Of a stretch of 64,000 nt of DNA, positions 1-9,675 are shown piece by piece (the stretch's first letter is position 1; every line of letters begins with the position of its first letter). A program made the position numbers and the translations under genes. The stretch lies in the NCBI RefSeq assembly GCF_000422405.1, contig NZ_AULS01000003.1, positions 62,001-126,000 on the forward strand, written 5' to 3'. The notes under the pieces were generated by a model. It had not been told where the DNA came from. It did not search any database and worked only from the letters and a program-made list of their open reading frames with translations. Source of the DNA: Microbacterium luticocti DSM 19459. Lineage in GTDB: Bacteria; Actinomycetota; Actinomycetes; Actinomycetales; Microbacteriaceae.

Positions 1-552
1 GAACGGCGCCCAGGCCAGCGACCCGGTCACTGCGGTCCAGCCGATCAGCACCGGGAAACAGCCGGCGATGCCGCCCCACACGATGTTCTGCTCGGTGCGG
101 CGTTTGAGCAGCATGGTGTAGATGACGACGTAGAAGAAGATCGCCACCGCCGACAGCACGGCGGCCAGCCAGTTCGTGGTCAGCCACAGCCACACCGTGG
201 AGAGCACGGCGAGGGTCCACGAGAAGATCAGCGCGCCGCGCGGCGACACCTCCCCGGTGACCAACGGCCGGTTCTCGGTGCGGTGCATGTGCTGGTCGAT
301 GTCGCGGTCGAGGTACATGTTGAACGAGGCCGCCGACCCCGCCGACATCGCCCCGCCGATCACGGTGGCCGCCACCAGCCACAGGTTCGGCAGGCCGCGC
401 TGGGCGAGGAACATGACCGGCACCGCGGTCACCAGCAGCAGTTCCATCACGCGCGGTTTGGTGAGTTGGAAGTAGGCGCGCACGGTGCGGCCGATCGAAC
501 GGGAGCCGGCGGGACGAGCAGAACGTGCCTGGGCACGTGACGTCGTGGTGAT
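1..552 (-). CDS. ctaB: protoheme IX farnesyltransferase (heme O synthase), partial
   Basis: Transfers a farnesyl group to protoheme IX to make heme O, the precursor of the heme A used by the aa3 oxidase encoded further right (ctaC/D/E/F). It is a UbiA-family integral membrane enzyme. The frame shows the Mg-prenyl-diphosphate motif NMYLDRDID (plus strand about 300-326), TKPRVMEL before the first membrane segment, and GSLAWAPF at the window edge, so the C-terminal part is cut off. The start is odd: a perfect AGGAGG (561-566) lies 8 bases before an ATC codon at 550-552, giving a normal-looking N-terminus (MTTTSRAQ). No ATG, GTG or TTG occurs in frame until GTG at 482-484, which has no ribosome-binding site and would begin almost at the first membrane segment. 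Divergent from tkt, the usual actinobacterial neighbour. The function is secure, the start is not. Confidence 0.93.
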   Translation of the reverse strand, partial: MTTTSRAQARSARPAGSRSIGRTVRAYFQLTKPRVMELLLVTAVPVMFLAQRGLPNLWLVAATVIGGAMSAGSAASFNMYLDRDIDQHMHRTENRPLVTGEVSPRGALIFSWTLAVLSTVWLWLTTNWLAAVLSAVAIFFYVVIYTMLLKRRTEQNIVWGGIAGCFPVLIGWTAVTGSLAWAPF

Positions 553-590
553 GGCGATCGCCTCCTGACAACCGACGCGGGAACCTGTCA

Positions 591-596
591 AGTCTA
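591..596 (-). promoter_or_regulatory. -10 element of ctaB
   Basis: TAGACT on the minus strand. Transcription would begin near 584, leaving a short leader of about 32 bases with AGGAGG before the ctaB start. No clear -35 seen. Confidence 0.55.
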
Positions 597-687
597 CGGC
601 ATCCGGCCGTTCCGGCTCAGCGCGGAGCACCCCCTGCGGCCGCTGTCAACCCCCGTCGCCGAAGGGAGCGGGCCCCGGTCGCTTCGC

Positions 688-693
688 TATGCT
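688..693 (+). promoter_or_regulatory. -10 element of the tkt operon
   Basis: TATGCT on the plus strand, start of transcription expected near 700, about 85 bases before the chosen tkt start. The in-frame ATG at 689 lies inside this element and so cannot be translated from this promoter. Confidence 0.5.
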
Positions 694-784
694 GGGGCGT
701 ACACGCGCGCCCTGCGCCGAATCCCTGCCGTGGCGACGCTTCGCCGACCGGTTGTCGGGCGCCCTACCTGCGAAAGGCGGCCTC

Positions 785-2881
785 GTGTCGGATCTGGTTT
801 GGGAAGAGATCGATGAGCGTGCCGTGGACACCGTGCGTGTCCTCGCTGCGGACGCGGTGCAGAAGGTGGGCAACGGCCACCCCGGCACCGCGATGAGCCT
901 GGCGCCGGCGGCCTACCTGCTGTATCAGCGGGTGATGCGGCACGACCCGGCCGATGTGCACTGGATCGGCCGCGACCGGTTCGTGCTCTCGTGCGGGCAC
1001 TCCTCGCTCACCCAGTACATCCAGCTGTTCCTGGGCGGTTTCGGCCTCGAGCTGGCCGACCTCGAGCAGCTGCGCACCTGGGGGTCGCTGACCCCCGGCC
1101 ACCCCGAGTACGGGCACACCGCCGGCGTCGAGATCACCACCGGCCCGCTGGGCCAGGGCCTGGCCTCGGCGGTCGGGTTCGCCTACGCGTCCCGCTACGA
1201 GCGCGGCCTGTTCGACCCGGACGCGCCGGCGGGCACCTCGCCGTTCGACCACTTCGTGTACGTCATCGCCTCGGACGGCGACCTGCAGGAGGGCGTCACC
1301 AGCGAGGCGTCGTCGCTGGCCGGGCACCAGCGCCTGGGCAACCTCGTGGTGATCTACGACGCCAACCAGATCTCCATCGAAGACGACACGAACGTGGCGT
1401 TCACCGAGGACGTCGCCGCCCGCTACGCCGCCTACGGCTGGCACGTGCAGACCGTGGACTGGAAGAAGACCGGCCAGTACGTCGAGGACGTCGCCGAACT
1501 GTACCGCGCGATCGAGGCCGCCAAGGGCGAGACCGACCGGCCCTCCATCATCATCCTCAAGACCATCATCGGCTGGCCGAGCCCCGGCAAGCAGAACACC
1601 GGCAAGATCCACGGCTCGGCCCTGGGCGCCGACGAGGTCGCCGCCGTCAAGAAGGTGCTCGGGTTCGACCCCGAGCGCAGCTTCGACGTGCCGGACGGCG
1701 TGCTCGAGCACACCCGCGCGCTTCTGGAGCGCGGCGCCGCCGAGCACGCGCAGTGGCAGCAGGCGTTCGACGCGTGGGCCGCCGCGAACCCCGAGCGCAA
1801 GGCACTGCTGGACCGGCTCGAGGCCCACGAGCTGCCCGACGGCATCGAAGAGGCGCTTCCGGTGTTCGAGGCGGGCACGGATGTCTCGACCCGCGCCGCG
1901 TCCGGAAAGGTGATCAACGCGCTCGCCGAACGCATGCCCGAGCTGTGGGGCGGATCGGCCGACCTCGCCGAATCGAACAACACCACCATCGCCGGCGGTG
2001 GATCGTTCAACCCGGTCGAGTGGTCGACGCACGAGTGGACCGCGAACCCGTACGGCCGGGTGATGCACTTCGGCATCCGCGAGCACGCGATGGCCGCGAT
2101 CCTCAACGGCATCACGCTGCACGGCCCGACCCGCGCGTTCGGCGGCACGTTCCTGATCTTCAGCGACTACATGCGGCCCGCGGTGCGCCTGGCGGCCCTG
2201 ATGAACATCCCGTCCACGTTCGTGTGGACGCACGATTCGGTCGCGCTCGGTGAAGACGGGCCCACCCACCAGCCGATCGAGCAGCTCGCCTCGCTGCGCG
2301 CCATCCCCCACCTGTCGGTCGTGCGCCCGGCCGACGCCAACGAGACCGCGCAGGCGTGGCTGCAGATCCTGCGCCGCCACGGCGGCCCGGCCGGCATCGC
2401 GCTGACCCGGCAGAACGTGCCGACCTTCGCCCGCGGCACCGGTGAGGCATCCGGCGACACGCTCGCCTCGGCGGCCGGTGTCGCCCGCGGCGCCTACATC
2501 CTCGCCGAGGCCGCGAACGGCACCCCCGACGTCATCATCATCGGCACCGGCTCCGAGGTGCAGCTGGCACTCGCCGCCCGCGAGCGGCTGCAGGCCGACG
2601 GCGTGAACGTGCGCGTGGTGTCGGCGCCGTGCCTGGAGTGGTTCGACGAGCAGGACGCGGCCTACCGCGAGCACGTGCTGCCCGCGTCGGTGACCGCCCG
2701 GGTGTCGGTCGAAGCAGGCATCGCGCTCACCTGGCGGGGCATTGTCGGCGACCGGGGCCGCTCGGTCTCGATCGAGCACTTCGGCGCCTCGGCCGACTAC
2801 AAGACGCTGTTCGAGAAGTTCGGCATCACCACCGACGCCGTCGTCGAGGCGGCACGGCAGACCCTGAAGGAGAACGCATGA
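785..2881 (+). CDS. tkt: transketolase
   Basis: Thiamine-diphosphate enzyme of the non-oxidative pentose phosphate pathway, moving two-carbon units between sugar phosphates. 698 residues, the normal length. Visible signatures: NGHPG near residue 30 (substrate-binding His), the ThDP motif starting SDGDLQEG near residue 160 and continuing to DANQISIED, and [13 protein letters not shown] near residue 430 carrying the catalytic Glu. The GTG start at 785 is chosen because it follows GAAAGGCGG and gives the standard actinobacterial N-terminus ([19 protein letters not shown]); an upstream in-frame ATG at 689 would add 32 unrelated residues. First gene of the operon tkt-tal-pgi-zwf-opcA-pgl. Its stop overlaps the tal start (ATGA), so the two are translationally coupled. 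Confidence 0.97.
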   Translation: MSDLVWEEIDERAVDTVRVLAADAVQKVGNGHPGTAMSLAPAAYLLYQRVMRHDPADVHWIGRDRFVLSCGHSSLTQYIQLFLGGFGLELADLEQLRTWGSLTPGHPEYGHTAGVEITTGPLGQGLASAVGFAYASRYERGLFDPDAPAGTSPFDHFVYVIASDGDLQEGVTSEASSLAGHQRLGNLVVIYDANQISIEDDTNVAFTEDVAARYAAYGWHVQTVDWKKTGQYVEDVAELYRAIEAAKGETDRPSIIILKTIIGWPSPGKQNTGKIHGSALGADEVAAVKKVLGFDPERSFDVPDGVLEHTRALLERGAAEHAQWQQAFDAWAAANPERKALLDRLEAHELPDGIEEALPVFEAGTDVSTRAASGKVINALAERMPELWGGSADLAESNNTTIAGGGSFNPVEWSTHEWTANPYGRVMHFGIREHAMAAILNGITLHGPTRAFGGTFLIFSDYMRPAVRLAALMNIPSTFVWTHDSVALGEDGPTHQPIEQLASLRAIPHLSVVRPADANETAQAWLQILRRHGGPAGIALTRQNVPTFARGTGEASGDTLASAAGVARGAYILAEAANGTPDVIIIGTGSEVQLALAARERLQADGVNVRVVSAPCLEWFDEQDAAYREHVLPASVTARVSVEAGIALTWRGIVGDRGRSVSIEHFGASADYKTLFEKFGITTDAVVEAARQTLKENA

Positions 2882-3996
2882 GCACCCCGACCCAGCAGCT
2901 GGCCGCCCAGGGCGTGAGCATCTGGCTCGACGACCTCGCGCGGCGCCGCATCACCACCGGGAACCTCGCCGACCTGATCGCGAACCGCAACGTCACCGGC
3001 ATCACCACGAACCCGACGATCTTCGCCGGCGCGATCAGCCACGGCGAGGGCTACCAGGACCAGATCGCCGAGCTGGCCGGCCGCGGCGCGTCGACCGACG
3101 ACGCGATCTTCGAGATCACCACCACCGACGTGCGCGACGCGTGCAACATCATGAAGCCGGTGAACGCGGCCACCGACGGCGTCGACGGCCGGGTGTCGAT
3201 CGAGGTCTCGCCCGACCTCGCGCACGACACCGACGCGACCATCGCGCAGACCGCGCAGCTGTGGCAGGCCGTCGACCGCGACAACGCGTTCATCAAGATC
3301 CCCGCCACCAAGGCGGGCCTTGCCGCCATCACCGCGTCGATCGCGGCCGGGATCTCGGTGAACGTGACCCTGATCTTCTCGCTGCAGCGCTACACCGAGG
3401 TGATGGACGCCTACCTCACCGGACTCGAGCAGGCCCGTGACGCCGGCCGGGACCTGTCCCGCATCCACTCGGTGGCCTCGTTCTTCGTTTCGCGCGTGGA
3501 CACCGAGGTCGACAAGCGCCTCGACGCGATCGGCACGGATGCCGCGGCCGCGCTGCGATCGAAGGCCGGCGTCGCCAACGCCCGGCTCGCGTACGAGCTG
3601 TACGAGCAGACGTTCGCCACCGACCGCGCCCAGGCGCTGCTGAATGCCGGTGCCCGCCCGCAGCGGCCGCTGTGGGCCTCGACCGGAGTGAAGGACCCGT
3701 CGCTGCCCGACACGCTGTACGTGGTCGATCTGGTCGCGCCCGGCACCGTCAACACGATGCCCGAGAAGACCCTTGAGGCCGTGTACGACCACGCCGTGAT
3801 CACCGGCGACACCGTCACCGGCAACTACGCCGACGCGCACGCGGTGATGGACGGCCTGGCCGCGGTGGGCGTCGACATCGACGACGTCACCCAGCTGCTC
3901 GAGGACGAGGGCGTGCAGAAGTTCATCGGCTCGTGGCACGAGCTCAAGGACACCGTCACCGCCGCGCTGGACTCGGCCCGGGGCGGCAGCCGGTGA
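2878..3996 (+). CDS. tal: transaldolase
   Basis: Moves a dihydroxyacetone unit between sugar phosphates, linking the pentose phosphate pathway to glycolysis. 372 residues, typical of the longer actinobacterial class. The Schiff-base lysine is in AFIKIPAT at about residue 140, and [14 protein letters not shown] near the N-terminus is a family signature. ATG overlaps the tkt stop by 4 bases, and the gene's own TGA overlaps the GTG of pgi in the same way (GTGA). Together these overlaps make tkt-tal-pgi one coupled translation unit. Confidence 0.97.
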   Translation: MSTPTQQLAAQGVSIWLDDLARRRITTGNLADLIANRNVTGITTNPTIFAGAISHGEGYQDQIAELAGRGASTDDAIFEITTTDVRDACNIMKPVNAATDGVDGRVSIEVSPDLAHDTDATIAQTAQLWQAVDRDNAFIKIPATKAGLAAITASIAAGISVNVTLIFSLQRYTEVMDAYLTGLEQARDAGRDLSRIHSVASFFVSRVDTEVDKRLDAIGTDAAAALRSKAGVANARLAYELYEQTFATDRAQALLNAGARPQRPLWASTGVKDPSLPDTLYVVDLVAPGTVNTMPEKTLEAVYDHAVITGDTVTGNYADAHAVMDGLAAVGVDIDDVTQLLEDEGVQKFIGSWHELKDTVTAALDSARGGSR

Positions 3997-5609
3997 GCTT
4001 CGAGATCCGTGTCAGCGGGCACGCACGCGCCGCCGTCGAGGCCACCCTGCCGCAGTTGGTGGCCGACCTGGTCGCCTCGGGCGTCACCGCACAGGACCCG
4101 ACCCTGTGGGGGCCCGACGCCGAGGCAGAGGCATCCCGGCGCCTGGGCTGGGTGCAAGCGGTCTCGGTCTCGCGCCCGCTGGTCGCCGAGATCGAGTCGC
4201 TGCGCGACCGGCTGCGCGAGGGCGGGGTGACCCGCGTGGTGCTGGCCGGCATGGGCGGCTCGTCGCTGGCCCCCGAGGTCATCTGCCGCACCGCCGGGGT
4301 GCCGCTGGTGGTGCTCGACACCACCGCGCCCGGCGAAGTGCTCGCCGCGATTGACGGCGACGAGGACGGGGGCCTGGCCCAGACCGCCCTCGTGGTCTCG
4401 TCGAAGTCGGGGACGACGGTCGAGACGGATGCCGCCCGCCGCACGTTCGAGGCGGCGTTCCGCGACGTCGGCATCGACCCCGCCGAGCGCATCGTGGTGG
4501 TCACCGATCCCGGCACCGCACTGGATCAGGCCGCGACCGAGGCCGGCTACCGCGTGTTCCACGCCGACCCGACCGTCGGCGGTCGGTATTCGGCCCTGAC
4601 CGCGTTCGGCCTGGTGCCGTCGGGGCTGGCCGGCGCCGACCTGGGCGAACTGCTCGACGAGGCCGACGCCACGCTGCTCGAGGTCGCCATCGACAGCCCC
4701 GAGAACCCGGCCCTGGTGCTGGCCGCCGCGATCGCGGGCGGCCCTGACCGCCGTGACAAGCTGGCGCTGGTCGCCGACGGCACGCACCTCGAGCAGCTGC
4801 CCGACTGGATCGAGCAGCTCGTGGCGGAGTCGACCGGCAAGGCCGGCACCGGCATCCTGCCCGTCGTCGCCCTGCCCGTCTCGCCCGAGCTGGAGAGCCG
4901 GCCCGCCGACCTGCAGGTGCTGCGCCTGGTCGACGAGGCCGACGAACCGCGCCTGTTCGAACGCCCCGAAGACGAGATCCAGATCAGTGGGTCGCTGGGC
5001 GCCCAGTTCGTGGTCTGGGAGTACGCGGTCGCGATCGCGGGGCGTCTGCTCGGCATCGACCCGTTCGACCAGCCCGACGTCGAGTCGGCGAAGGCCGCGA
5101 CGCGCGAGCTGCTGGAGCGCCGGCCCGACCCGGTGCCGGCGGCGTTCACCGTCGACGGCGTCGAGGTGCGGGTCTCGGACCCGGCGCTGGCCGCATCCGG
5201 CACCATCGCCGGCGTGCTCGACGCGCTGTGGGCCCGGCTCGGCCCCGACGGCTACGTGGCGGTGCAGGCGTACGTCGACCGGCTGCGTGTGCCCGAACTG
5301 GCGGGGCTGCGCGAAATGGTCGCGGCCGATTCCGGCCGGCCCACCACGTTCGGCTGGGGACCCCGGTTCCTGCACTCGACCGGCCAGTACCACAAGGGCG
5401 GGCCCGCGACCGGGGTGTTCCTGCAGATCACCGAGCGCACCGACCTCGACGTGCAGATCCCTGGACTGCCGTTCACGTTCGGTCAGCTGATCGCCGCACA
5501 GGCGGCAGGGGATGCCGCGGTGCTGGCCGCTCGCGGGTGCCCCGTGGTCACCCTCACCCTGACCGACCCGCAGGCCGAGGTGCTCGCCCTGTTCGAGGCC
5601 GCACAGTAG
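3993..5609 (+). CDS. pgi: glucose-6-phosphate isomerase
   Basis: Interconverts glucose-6-phosphate and fructose-6-phosphate, here feeding the oxidative branch encoded directly downstream. 538 residues with SIS domains; the sugar-phosphate loop SSKSGTTVE lies near residue 134, and [13 protein letters not shown] with the conserved C-terminal lysine region lies near residue 468. It belongs to the short, divergent actinobacterial Pgi type found inside the tkt-tal operon. The GTG at 3993 is chosen because it overlaps the tal stop; starting earlier would extend 20 residues into tal. Confidence 0.94.
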   Translation: MSFEIRVSGHARAAVEATLPQLVADLVASGVTAQDPTLWGPDAEAEASRRLGWVQAVSVSRPLVAEIESLRDRLREGGVTRVVLAGMGGSSLAPEVICRTAGVPLVVLDTTAPGEVLAAIDGDEDGGLAQTALVVSSKSGTTVETDAARRTFEAAFRDVGIDPAERIVVVTDPGTALDQAATEAGYRVFHADPTVGGRYSALTAFGLVPSGLAGADLGELLDEADATLLEVAIDSPENPALVLAAAIAGGPDRRDKLALVADGTHLEQLPDWIEQLVAESTGKAGTGILPVVALPVSPELESRPADLQVLRLVDEADEPRLFERPEDEIQISGSLGAQFVVWEYAVAIAGRLLGIDPFDQPDVESAKAATRELLERRPDPVPAAFTVDGVEVRVSDPALAASGTIAGVLDALWARLGPDGYVAVQAYVDRLRVPELAGLREMVAADSGRPTTFGWGPRFLHSTGQYHKGGPATGVFLQITERTDLDVQIPGLPFTFGQLIAAQAAGDAAVLAARGCPVVTLTLTDPQAEVLALFEAAQ

Positions 5610-5625
5610 GAGTCGCTTTCCACCC

Positions 5626-7176
5626 ATGACCGTGCAGATCACACGGGACCGCAATCCGCTGCGCGACCCCGACGACCGCCGTCTGAACCGCATCGCCGGC
5701 CCGAGCGCCCTGGTCATCTTCGGGGTGACCGGCGACCTGTCGCGCAAGAAGCTCATGCCGGCGGTGTACGACCTGGCCAACCGGGGCCTGCTGCCGCCGG
5801 GATTCGCCCTGGTGGGGTTCGCCCGCCGCGACTGGGCCGACCAGGACTTCGCGCAGGTGGTGTACGAGGCCGTCAAACAGAACGCCCGCACCGCGTTCCG
5901 CGAAGAGACCTGGCGTCAGCTGCTGCAGGGCATCCGGTTCGTCTCGGGCGAGTTCGACGACCCCGACGCGTTCCGCCGGCTGCGTGAGACCGTCGAACGA
6001 CTCGACGTCGAGCGTGGCACGATGGGCAACCACGCGTACTACCTGTCGATCCCGCCGAAGGCGTTCGCCACCGTGGCCGAGCAGCTGAAGAGTTCGGGCC
6101 TGGTCGACGACACCGCCGACCAGCCCGACCGGTGGCGTCGCGTCGTGATCGAGAAGCCGTTCGGCCACGACCTGGCGTCGGCGCGCGAACTCAACAGCGC
6201 CCTGCGCAGCGCGTTCCCGGCCGACTCGATCTTCCGCATCGACCACTACCTGGGCAAGGAGACCGTCCAGAACATCCTCGCGTTGCGGTTCGCGAACGAG
6301 CTGTACGAGCCGATCTGGAACCGCAACTACGTCGACCACGTGCAGATCACGATGGCCGAAGACATCGGCGTCGGGGGCCGGGCCGGCTACTACGACGGCA
6401 TCGGCGCGGCCCGCGACGTCATCCAGAACCACCTGCTGCAGCTGCTGGCCCTCACCGCCATGGAGGAGCCGATCTCGTTCGACGCCCGTGACCTGCGGGC
6501 CGAGAAGGAGAAGGTGCTCGCCGCGGTCACCCTGCCCGCCGATCTGGCACGGGCGACCGCGCGCGGCCAGTACGGCGGCGGCTGGCAGGGCGGTGAGAAG
6601 GTGCGCAGCTTCCTCGACGAGGAGGGGATGGACCCGAACTCGACGACGGAGACGTACGCGGCGATCAAGCTCGGCATCAACACCCGGCGCTGGGCCGATG
6701 TGCCGTTCTACCTGCGCACCGGCAAGCGGCTCGGCCGCCGCGTCACCGAGATCGCGGTGGTGTTCAAACGGGCGCCCGAGCATCTGTTCAGCCGCAGCCA
6801 GACCTCCGGTCTCGGCCAGAACGCCCTGGTGATCCGGGTGCAGCCCGACGAGGGCGTCACCATCCGGTTCGGCTCCAAGGTGCCCGGCGCGGGCACCCAG
6901 GTGCGCGATGTGACCATGGACTTCGGCTACGGACACGCGTTCACCGAGGCGAGCCCCGAGGCGTACGAGCGGCTCATCCTCGACGTGCTGCTGGGCGACC
7001 CGCCGCTGTTCCCCCGACACGAAGAGGTCGAGCTCAGCTGGAAGATCCTCGACCCGATCGAACGGTTCTGGGCGCAGCAGGGCGGACCGCTCGAGCAGTA
7101 CACGCCCGGTGGCTGGGGGCCGCGATCGGCCGACGAACTGCTCGCCCGCGACGGCCGCACCTGGAGGCGCCCGTGA
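5626..7176 (+). CDS. zwf: glucose-6-phosphate dehydrogenase
   Basis: First, NADP-reducing step of the oxidative pentose phosphate pathway. 516 residues. The nucleotide-binding loop GVTGDLSRKK lies at residues 32-42, and the active-site signature RIDHYLGKE lies near residue 205 with its catalytic His. The ATG at 5626 follows a GGAG-type site overlapping the pgi end, with a 16-base gap. The stop codon overlaps the opcA GTG (GTGA). Its activity is likely tied to OpcA from the next gene. Confidence 0.97.
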   Translation: MTVQITRDRNPLRDPDDRRLNRIAGPSALVIFGVTGDLSRKKLMPAVYDLANRGLLPPGFALVGFARRDWADQDFAQVVYEAVKQNARTAFREETWRQLLQGIRFVSGEFDDPDAFRRLRETVERLDVERGTMGNHAYYLSIPPKAFATVAEQLKSSGLVDDTADQPDRWRRVVIEKPFGHDLASARELNSALRSAFPADSIFRIDHYLGKETVQNILALRFANELYEPIWNRNYVDHVQITMAEDIGVGGRAGYYDGIGAARDVIQNHLLQLLALTAMEEPISFDARDLRAEKEKVLAAVTLPADLARATARGQYGGGWQGGEKVRSFLDEEGMDPNSTTETYAAIKLGINTRRWADVPFYLRTGKRLGRRVTEIAVVFKRAPEHLFSRSQTSGLGQNALVIRVQPDEGVTIRFGSKVPGAGTQVRDVTMDFGYGHAFTEASPEAYERLILDVLLGDPPLFPRHEEVELSWKILDPIERFWAQQGGPLEQYTPGGWGPRSADELLARDGRTWRRP

Positions 7177-8168
7177 TCATCGACCTGCCCGACACCACCG
7201 TCAGCAAGATCGCCAAGGCGCTGGTCAGCGTCCGTGAGGAGGGCGGCGCGGTCGCGCTCGGCCGCGTGTTGACGCTCATCATCCTCACCCGGCACGGCGC
7301 CGAAGAAGAGGTCATCGAGGCCGCGAACGACGCCTCCCGCGAGCATCCCATGCGCGTCATCGTGCTGATGAGCGACCCGCACGGGCCCGGCGCCGACACC
7401 GACCCGCGCCTGGACGCCGAGATCCGTGTCGGCGGCGACGCCGGGGCCAGCGAGGTCATCGTGCTGCGCGCGTACGGCGCGGCCGGCAACAACTCCGAGA
7501 GCCTGGTCACCGGGCTGCTGCTACCTGACGCCCCGGTGGTGGCGTGGTGGCCGCGCGAGACTCCCACCCAACCGTCACGGTCCTCGATCGGCCGCATCGC
7601 CCAGCGTCGCATCACGGATGCCGCGACCCAGCCCGACCCGGCGGCGTGGGTCGCGGGCCTGGCCGGGCATTACGCCCCCGGTGACACCGACTTCGCGTGG
7701 ACGCGCGTGACGCACTGGCGCGAGCAGCTGGCCGCCGTGCTCGACCAGCCACCGTACGAGCCGGTCACGGCCGTCGAGGTGCGCGGGGCGGCGGACTCCC
7801 CCTCGACCGCGTTCCTGGCCGCGTGGCTGCGCTTGAAGCTGGACGCGCCGGTGGCGTGGACGTACATGGACGCCTCCGAGTGGGCACACGGGATCAAGTC
7901 GGTGCGGCTGACCCGGGCAAGCGGCGACATCCTGCTGGAGCGCCCCGAGCCCGGCGTCGCGGTGCTCACCCAGCCCGGTCAACCCTCGCACGAACTGGCA
8001 TTCCCGCGCCGCACACTGCGCGAGTGCCTCGCGGAGGAACTGCGCAGCCTCGACCCCGACCTGCTGTATGGTCGGGTCATCTCGCAAGGCTGGGACCTGC
8101 TGCACCTCGACGGGGAGGACCGGCGGCGAGATGACGCGGAGCGAGATGACGCGGAGCGAGATGACTGA
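7173..8168 (+). CDS. opcA: glucose-6-phosphate dehydrogenase assembly protein OpcA
   Basis: OpcA is a cytosolic protein that in actinobacteria and cyanobacteria promotes assembly and activity of Zwf. 331 residues; recognised from MIIDLPDTTVSKIAKAL at the N-terminus and the central GLLLPDAPVVAWWPRETP. The GTG overlaps the zwf stop. The C-terminus ends in a tandem RDDAERDDAERDD produced by a 15-bp DNA repeat (8128-8166) that also carries the candidate starts of pgl in another frame, so the tail of OpcA and the pgl start share the repeat. Confidence 0.95.
   Translation: MIIDLPDTTVSKIAKALVSVREEGGAVALGRVLTLIILTRHGAEEEVIEAANDASREHPMRVIVLMSDPHGPGADTDPRLDAEIRVGGDAGASEVIVLRAYGAAGNNSESLVTGLLLPDAPVVAWWPRETPTQPSRSSIGRIAQRRITDAATQPDPAAWVAGLAGHYAPGDTDFAWTRVTHWREQLAAVLDQPPYEPVTAVEVRGAADSPSTAFLAAWLRLKLDAPVAWTYMDASEWAHGIKSVRLTRASGDILLERPEPGVAVLTQPGQPSHELAFPRRTLRECLAEELRSLDPDLLYGRVISQGWDLLHLDGEDRRRDDAERDDAERDD
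8128..8166 (+). repeat. 15-bp tandem repeat carrying three pgl start codons
   Basis: Unit GAGATGACGCGGAGC begins at 8128, 8143 and (partial) 8158. Each copy places an ATG (8131, 8146, 8161) in the pgl frame, with GGAGC-type purine-rich sequence in front, while reading RDDAE in the opcA frame. Confidence 0.9.
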
Positions 8169-8961
8169 GACGGCGGGAAAGCGGGTCGTGATCGGGCCCG
8201 ACCCGGATGCGGTGGCCCGCGCGGTCGCCGACCGGCTCTACGACCGGATCGCAAAGCGGGTGCGTGCCGGCAAGACCGTGCACCTGTGCCTGACCGGCGG
8301 CGGCATGGGCACCGCCGTGCTGGCCGCGGCATCCGCCCACCCGCAACGGGATCGCATCGACTGGTCGCTCGTGCACGTGTGGTGGGGCGACGAACGGTTC
8401 GTGCCGGCCGACTCGTCCGACCGCAACGACGTCGCGGCCGACACGGCACTGCTGCGCGCCATCGACATCCCGGCCGGCAATGTGCACCGGATGGCCGCCA
8501 GCGACCAGGGGCGCACCATCGAGCAGGGCGCCGCCGACTACGCCGCCGAGCTCGCCGGGTACGGCCCCACCGCGACTGCGGCCACGGGCTACATCACGGG
8601 ACCGTGGCCGTCGTTCGACATCTGCTTCCTCGGCGTGGGCCCCGACGCGCACATCGCGTCGCTGTTCCCCGACCGGCCCGAGATCCGCATCACCGACCGC
8701 GCCGCGGTGCCGGTGCTCGACTCGCCGAAGCCGCCGCCGCAGCGGATCACCCTCACCCGCCCGGTGATCAACTCCTCGAAGCGGGTGTGGCTCGTACTCG
8801 CCGGCACCGACAAGGCATCCGCCCTGGGGCTGGCGCTGGCCGGTGCCAGCTATCACAGCGTGCCGGCCGCCGGTGCCAAGGGCCGGCGCCGCACGGTCTT
8901 CTTCGTCGACGAGGCCGCGGCCGCACAGGTGCCGCCGGAGCTCATCGACGGGTCCTACTGA
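8161..8961 (+). CDS. pgl: 6-phosphogluconolactonase
   Basis: Hydrolyses 6-phosphoglucono-lactone, the second oxidative pentose phosphate step. 266 residues from the chosen start. Signature motifs are WWGDERFV near residue 73 and FLGVGPDAHIASLFP near residue 157, as in the DevB/SOL family. Three in-frame ATG codons at 8131, 8146 and 8161 lie in a 15-bp repeat. I chose the last because it overlaps opcA least and leaves TETAGKRVVIG, but 8131 sits behind a stronger GGGAGG and is a real alternative. Last gene of the operon; convergent with rbpA. Confidence 0.93.
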   Translation: MTETAGKRVVIGPDPDAVARAVADRLYDRIAKRVRAGKTVHLCLTGGGMGTAVLAAASAHPQRDRIDWSLVHVWWGDERFVPADSSDRNDVAADTALLRAIDIPAGNVHRMAASDQGRTIEQGAADYAAELAGYGPTATAATGYITGPWPSFDICFLGVGPDAHIASLFPDRPEIRITDRAAVPVLDSPKPPPQRITLTRPVINSSKRVWLVLAGTDKASALGLALAGASYHSVPAAGAKGRRRTVFFVDEAAAAQVPPELIDGSY

Positions 8962-8967
8962 CCCGTC
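8947..8967 (+). terminator. hairpin over the pgl stop codon
   Basis: Perfect 8-bp stem GACGGGTC / GACCCGTC with a 5-base loop, spanning the pgl TGA (8959-8961) just before the convergent rbpA end. There is no T-run, so it may be a weak or two-way terminator. Confidence 0.4.
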
Positions 8968-8974
8968 GCCGCGC

Positions 8975-9328
8975 TCACTGGCCGCGACGCTCGCGCAGCT
9001 GACGCAGCGCGTCGTCGAGCAGGGCCTCGGCCTCTTCGTCGGTGCGCCGTTCCTTCACATAGGCCAGGTGCGTCTTGTACGGCTCGGCCTTGGCGACCTC
9101 GGGCGGGTTCTCTTTGTCGCGACCGGCGGGAAGTCCGGAGTGCGGCGAGTCGATGATGTCGGGGATCTCTTCGTCGGGGATCCCGGCGGCGAAGTAGCGG
9201 ACGGTCTCGTTCCCCAGCGCGTCCCAGTACGAGACGGCGATGCGCTCCGCGTGGAAGCCGTGGTCCTGCTCGCCCATCGGACCGGCACCGACGCGGGTGC
9301 CACGGATCGCGTTGCCTCCGGCGGCCAT
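8975..9328 (-). CDS. rbpA: RNA polymerase-binding protein RbpA
   Basis: Actinobacterial transcription factor that binds RNA polymerase and the primary sigma factor and stabilises open promoter complexes. 117 residues. The N-terminal tail has IRGTRVGAGPMG, and the C-terminal sigma-interaction part is KTHLAYVKERRTDEEAEALLDDALRQLRERR. The protein has no cysteine at all, so the zinc site of the Streptomyces protein is absent and the core domain must fold without metal. The ATG starts 1 base after the secG stop, so it is probably co-transcribed with secG. Confidence 0.93.
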   Translation of the reverse strand: MAAGGNAIRGTRVGAGPMGEQDHGFHAERIAVSYWDALGNETVRYFAAGIPDEEIPDIIDSPHSGLPAGRDKENPPEVAKAEPYKTHLAYVKERRTDEEAEALLDDALRQLRERRGQ

Positions 9329-9329
9329 G

Positions 9330-9578
9330 TCAGATCCCCTGCAGCTTCGTGATCAGGCCGAGTGCCACGATCGCGATGAACCAGACGAGCGCCAGCACCA
9401 CGGTGAACCGGTTCAGGTTGCGCTCGGCCAGTCCCGAAGACCCGAGCGAGGAGCTCATGCCGCCACCGAACATGTCGGACAGACCGCCGCCGCGCCCCTT
9501 GTGGAGCAGGATCAGCAGGGTCAGCAGCAGGCTGGTGATGCCCAGCACCACCTGCAGGACGAACTCCAGGATTTCCAC
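9330..9578 (-). CDS. secG: preprotein translocase subunit SecG
   Basis: Small membrane subunit of the SecYEG protein export channel. 82 residues with two membrane segments (about 3-24 and 54-74) and the glycine-rich cytoplasmic loop GRGGGLSDMFGGGM, which is diagnostic of the family. The GTG at 9576-9578 is chosen because AAAGG lies 8 bases upstream and the protein then begins EILEFVLQVV. A longer reading back to 9632 would add 18 hydrophilic residues and overlap the promoter. Located at the end of the gap-pgk-tpiA set, as is common in Gram-positive genomes. Confidence 0.93.
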   Translation of the reverse strand: MEILEFVLQVVLGITSLLLTLLILLHKGRGGGLSDMFGGGMSSSLGSSGLAERNLNRFTVVLALVWFIAIVALGLITKLQGI

Positions 9579-9631
9579 GCTTCGCCTTTCGCGGCGGCCC
9601 GGCGGGCCGCCCAGTGCTCGAGTACCGGTCA

Positions 9632-9637
9632 AGTATA
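9632..9637 (-). promoter_or_regulatory. -10 element of secG-rbpA
   Basis: TATACT on the minus strand about 54 bases before the secG GTG, just downstream of the tpiA hairpin. It would give secG-rbpA their own transcript in addition to read-through. Confidence 0.5.
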
Positions 9638-9648
9638 CGGGAGAGGAT

Positions 9649-9671
9649 GCGGCGGGGCCGGGCCCCGCCGC
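9649..9671 (-). terminator. terminator hairpin after tpiA
   Basis: Perfect inverted repeat GCGGCGGGGCC / GGCCCCGCCGC around one central base, 5 bases past the tpiA stop, followed in the direction of transcription by a pyrimidine-rich stretch (ATCCTCTCCCG). Confidence 0.75.
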
Positions 9672-9675
9672 ACGC

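Noticed and set aside
689..784. Upstream in-frame ATG for tkt
   Set aside because: It lies inside the TATGCT -10 element and would add 32 residues unlike any transketolase; GTG 785 has a ribosome-binding site.
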